A stretch of 7,393 nucleotides of DNA from an uncultured Tissierellia bacterium (GTDB lineage Bacteria; Bacillota; Clostridia; Tissierellales; Peptoniphilaceae): NCBI GenBank assembly GCA_902489145.1, contig CABTYV010000054.1, positions 1 to 7,393 of the forward strand, in the 5' to 3' direction. The first letter of the stretch is position 1; each line of letters starts with the position of its first letter. Positions 6,257-7,393 of this stretch are shown one piece after another. The position numbers were made by a program, and so were the translations under genes. The notes under the pieces are model-generated. The model saw nothing but the letters and a program-made list of their open reading frames with translations. It was not told the origin of the DNA and searched no databases.

Positions 6257-6264
6257 TTGTACAA
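6257..6264. promoter_or_regulatory. Candidate TetR operator, palindrome TTGTACAA
   Basis: A perfect 8-bp palindrome about 18 bp upstream of the candidate oleate hydratase -35 box. Its TGTAC core also occurs in the arms of the nearby tetR terminator (GTGTAC/GTACAC). TetR-family operators are palindromic and usually near the target promoter, but this one is short and I have no family consensus to compare. Confidence 0.25.
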
Positions 6265-6308
6265 GTCTTGGAGGGGAAAAATCAATTGCCCAAATTTTTA
6301 TGCAAAAG

Positions 6309-6356
6309 AAAAAAGTGTACCGATACCGACCAAGGGTCGCTTTCTGTACACTTTTT
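6309..6356 (-). terminator. Rho-independent terminator of tetR
   Basis: Starts 9 bases past the tetR stop. Outer stem AAAAAGTGTAC/GTACACTTTTT (11 bp; 6356-6346 with 6320-6310), an inner hairpin CGACC-CTT-GGTCG (6339-6327) and a minus-strand T-run at 6314-6309. The A- and T-runs on both sides could allow bidirectional action. It separates tetR from oleate hydratase transcription. Confidence 0.8.
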
Positions 6357-6365
6357 GAACATATC

Positions 6366-6941
6366 TTAGTTTTCGTCCAGATGTTCGCTAATCCTTAGGG
6401 ACCGCTCAATGTTGCCGTCGAAGAGCTTGCCAATGCGGAAAATCACCTCATCCGGGGAGTCTTGCATCCGGTTGCGCACCCACCGGTCCAAAAGGCCCAC
6501 CAGGGCGGCCCGGTAGAAGTCCCTAACCAGGCGCTTATCCCGCTCCTTGGCCCGGATTTGCTTGGAGCGACACTCCTCCTCGATATATTTTTCGATGACC
6601 GATTCGCAAATTTTATAGAGGTAGGTGTCGATCTCTTCCTTGTCGATGGACTGAAAGAGGTTTTGCGCTGCCTTTTTGTTGTCTAAAAGAAAGGAAGCCG
6701 CATGCAGGAGGCTCTCCTCCCAGGAGGAGGTGGCATTAAACTCCTCATCCACCTTTTTTAGCTCATCCTGGAGGATTTCTTTGACCAGGGTATAGATGTC
6801 CTCATAGTGGTAGTAGAAGGTGTTTCGGCTGATCTCACAGCGCTCGGCCAGCATCGCAATGGTGATATTGTGAAAGCTTTTTTCTTCCAAAAGCGCTAAA
6901 AATTCGCACTTGATCAAATTTTTTGTGTATTGTTTTGCCAT
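6366..6941 (-). CDS. TetR/AcrR-family transcriptional regulator
   Basis: 191-residue dimeric repressor. The N-terminal DNA-binding domain is clear: helices from about residue 8, with the helix-turn-helix at about 26-46 (TIAMLAERCEISRNTFYYHYED), the TFYYHY recognition-helix signature being diagnostic of the family. The C-terminal ligand/dimer domain (about 70-191) is helical and charged, and is too variable to name a ligand. The start at 6941 is set by AAAGGTGGT just upstream. An in-frame ATG at 6983 falls in the loop of the HU terminator and lacks a properly spaced ribosome-binding site. The next gene downstream encodes oleate hydratase, so an unsaturated fatty acid or acyl-CoA is a reasonable effector by context only. 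Its own promoter is not apparent; see the terminator directly before its ribosome-binding site. Confidence 0.93.
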   Translation of the reverse strand: MAKQYTKNLIKCEFLALLEEKSFHNITIAMLAERCEISRNTFYYHYEDIYTLVKEILQDELKKVDEEFNATSSWEESLLHAASFLLDNKKAAQNLFQSIDKEEIDTYLYKICESVIEKYIEEECRSKQIRAKERDKRLVRDFYRAALVGLLDRWVRNRMQDSPDEVIFRIGKLFDGNIERSLRISEHLDEN

Positions 6942-6944
6942 AAT

Positions 6945-6953
6945 ACCACCTTT
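6945..6953 (-). promoter_or_regulatory. tetR ribosome-binding site abutting the HU terminator
   Basis: AAAGGTGGT begins one base after the terminator's T6 run and ends 3 bases before ATG. It fixes the tetR start, and its closeness to the terminator leaves no room for a separate promoter between them. Confidence 0.75.
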
Positions 6954-6954
6954 G

Positions 6955-7000
6955 AAAAAAGGGAGCCGAACCGAACGATCCATTCGCTCGGCTCGGCTCC
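6955..7000 (-). terminator. Strong terminator after HU, inside the tetR leader
   Basis: On the minus strand, a 17-bp stem (7000-6984 with 6978-6962), beginning GGAGCCGAGCCGAG and closing GGTTCGGCTCC, with a 5-base loop, one C and then T6 (6960-6955). The two non-Watson-Crick positions are G-U in minus-strand RNA but A-C in plus-strand RNA, so the structure is built for minus-strand transcripts from HU. It starts 84 bases after the HU stop and ends just before the tetR ribosome-binding site. Confidence 0.9.
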
Positions 7001-7084
7001 TTTTCGGATCCGTCCCAACCCTGCCCCGGACCGGCGCAACCAGTCAGGACAAGCGGGGACGGACGCTTACATTGAGAAGGGGAC

Positions 7085-7363
7085 TTATTTGTTGACCGCG
7101 TCCTTCAGGTTCTTCCCTGCCTTGAAAACGGGGGCAGTAGAAGCCGGAATCTTGATGGTTTCTTCCGGATTGCGGGGATTACGACCTTCACGAGCCTTGC
7201 GCTCACGCGTCTCGAAGGTGCCGAAGCCGACCAGCTGCACTTTTTCTCCTGCGACCAGGCTTTCACGAACGGTTTCAATGAAGGCATCCAATGCACGAGT
7301 GGCATCGGCCTTGCTGAGGTTGCTCTTGTCAGCGAGCTTGGCGATTAATTCGGATTTATTCAT
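7085..7363 (-). CDS. hup: HU family DNA-binding protein
   Basis: 92-residue nucleoid protein that binds and bends DNA as a dimer; the length is typical of bacterial HU. Visible features are the N-terminal helices MNKSELIAKLADKSNLSKADATRAL, the signature VQLVGFGTFETRERKAREGRNP (about 42-63), the beta-arm with Arg61-Asn62-Pro63 whose proline intercalates into DNA, and the C-terminal IPASTAPVFKAGKNLKDAVNK. ATG at 7363 follows AGGAGGAG. Only 30 bases upstream are in the window, so the promoter is not visible. HU is expected to be highly expressed and is followed by a strong terminator leading into tetR. Confidence 0.97.
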   Translation of the reverse strand: MNKSELIAKLADKSNLSKADATRALDAFIETVRESLVAGEKVQLVGFGTFETRERKAREGRNPRNPEETIKIPASTAPVFKAGKNLKDAVNK

Positions 7364-7393
7364 GATCTCCTCCTATGATTGCAACGTTCTTGG

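Noticed and set aside
6942..6983. TetR start at the ATG at 6983
   Set aside because: It lies in a terminator loop with its nearest AGGAG about 13 bases away; the ATG at 6941 has an adjacent ribosome-binding site.
1..7393. CRISPR arrays, tRNA/rRNA genes, insertion sequences or attachment sites
   Set aside because: No regularly spaced repeats, cloverleaf-like sequences, transposase motifs or long terminal inverted repeats were seen on either strand.

Overview
The window is a stretch of a bacterial chromosome, most likely from a Bacillota (Firmicutes, Clostridia-like) organism. The evidence is the HrcA/CIRCE-type (and possibly CtsR-type) heat-shock control, strong AGGAGG-type Shine-Dalgarno sites on nearly every gene, a single short DtxR/MntR repressor, a myosin-cross-reactive-antigen oleate hydratase and a 92-residue HU. 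Genes look moderately GC-rich and the gaps between them AT-rich. I cannot place it to genus. Positions 5-38 are not genomic: they read as an Illumina read-2 adapter, so the left end is a contig end carrying untrimmed library sequence.

Layout. All genes except hsp20 are on the minus strand. From left to right: guaA, GMP synthase (956 down to the broken end at 39, C-terminus missing); a DtxR/MntR-family metal-dependent repressor (1415-1035) just upstream of guaA; a 230-bp divergent control region; hsp20 on the plus strand (1710-2144) with a CIRCE element, a possible CtsR box, a clear sigma-A promoter and a strong terminator; a small unrecognised minus-strand gene (about 2519-2234) whose frame is broken at an A8 tract and ambiguous at a G8 tract; a 498-residue lipoprotein (4154-2658) with an RsiV/DUF3298-like segment; oleate hydratase (6178-4382); a TetR-family repressor (6941-6366); and HU (7363-7085) at the right edge.

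How it fits together. Each main unit has its own signals: terminators follow hsp20, oleate hydratase, tetR and HU. The tetR-oleate hydratase pair suggests a local fatty-acid detoxification module in which the TetR protein controls the hydratase, but this is inferred from adjacency. The oddest layout is at tetR. The HU terminator ends one base before the tetR ribosome-binding site, so tetR mRNA probably has to pass through that hairpin. I found no evidence of a large undescribed system. The points most worth a second look are the homopolymer-interrupted small gene, the HU terminator/tetR leader, the double heat-shock operator on hsp20, and an unusual catalytic-motif residue in GuaA.
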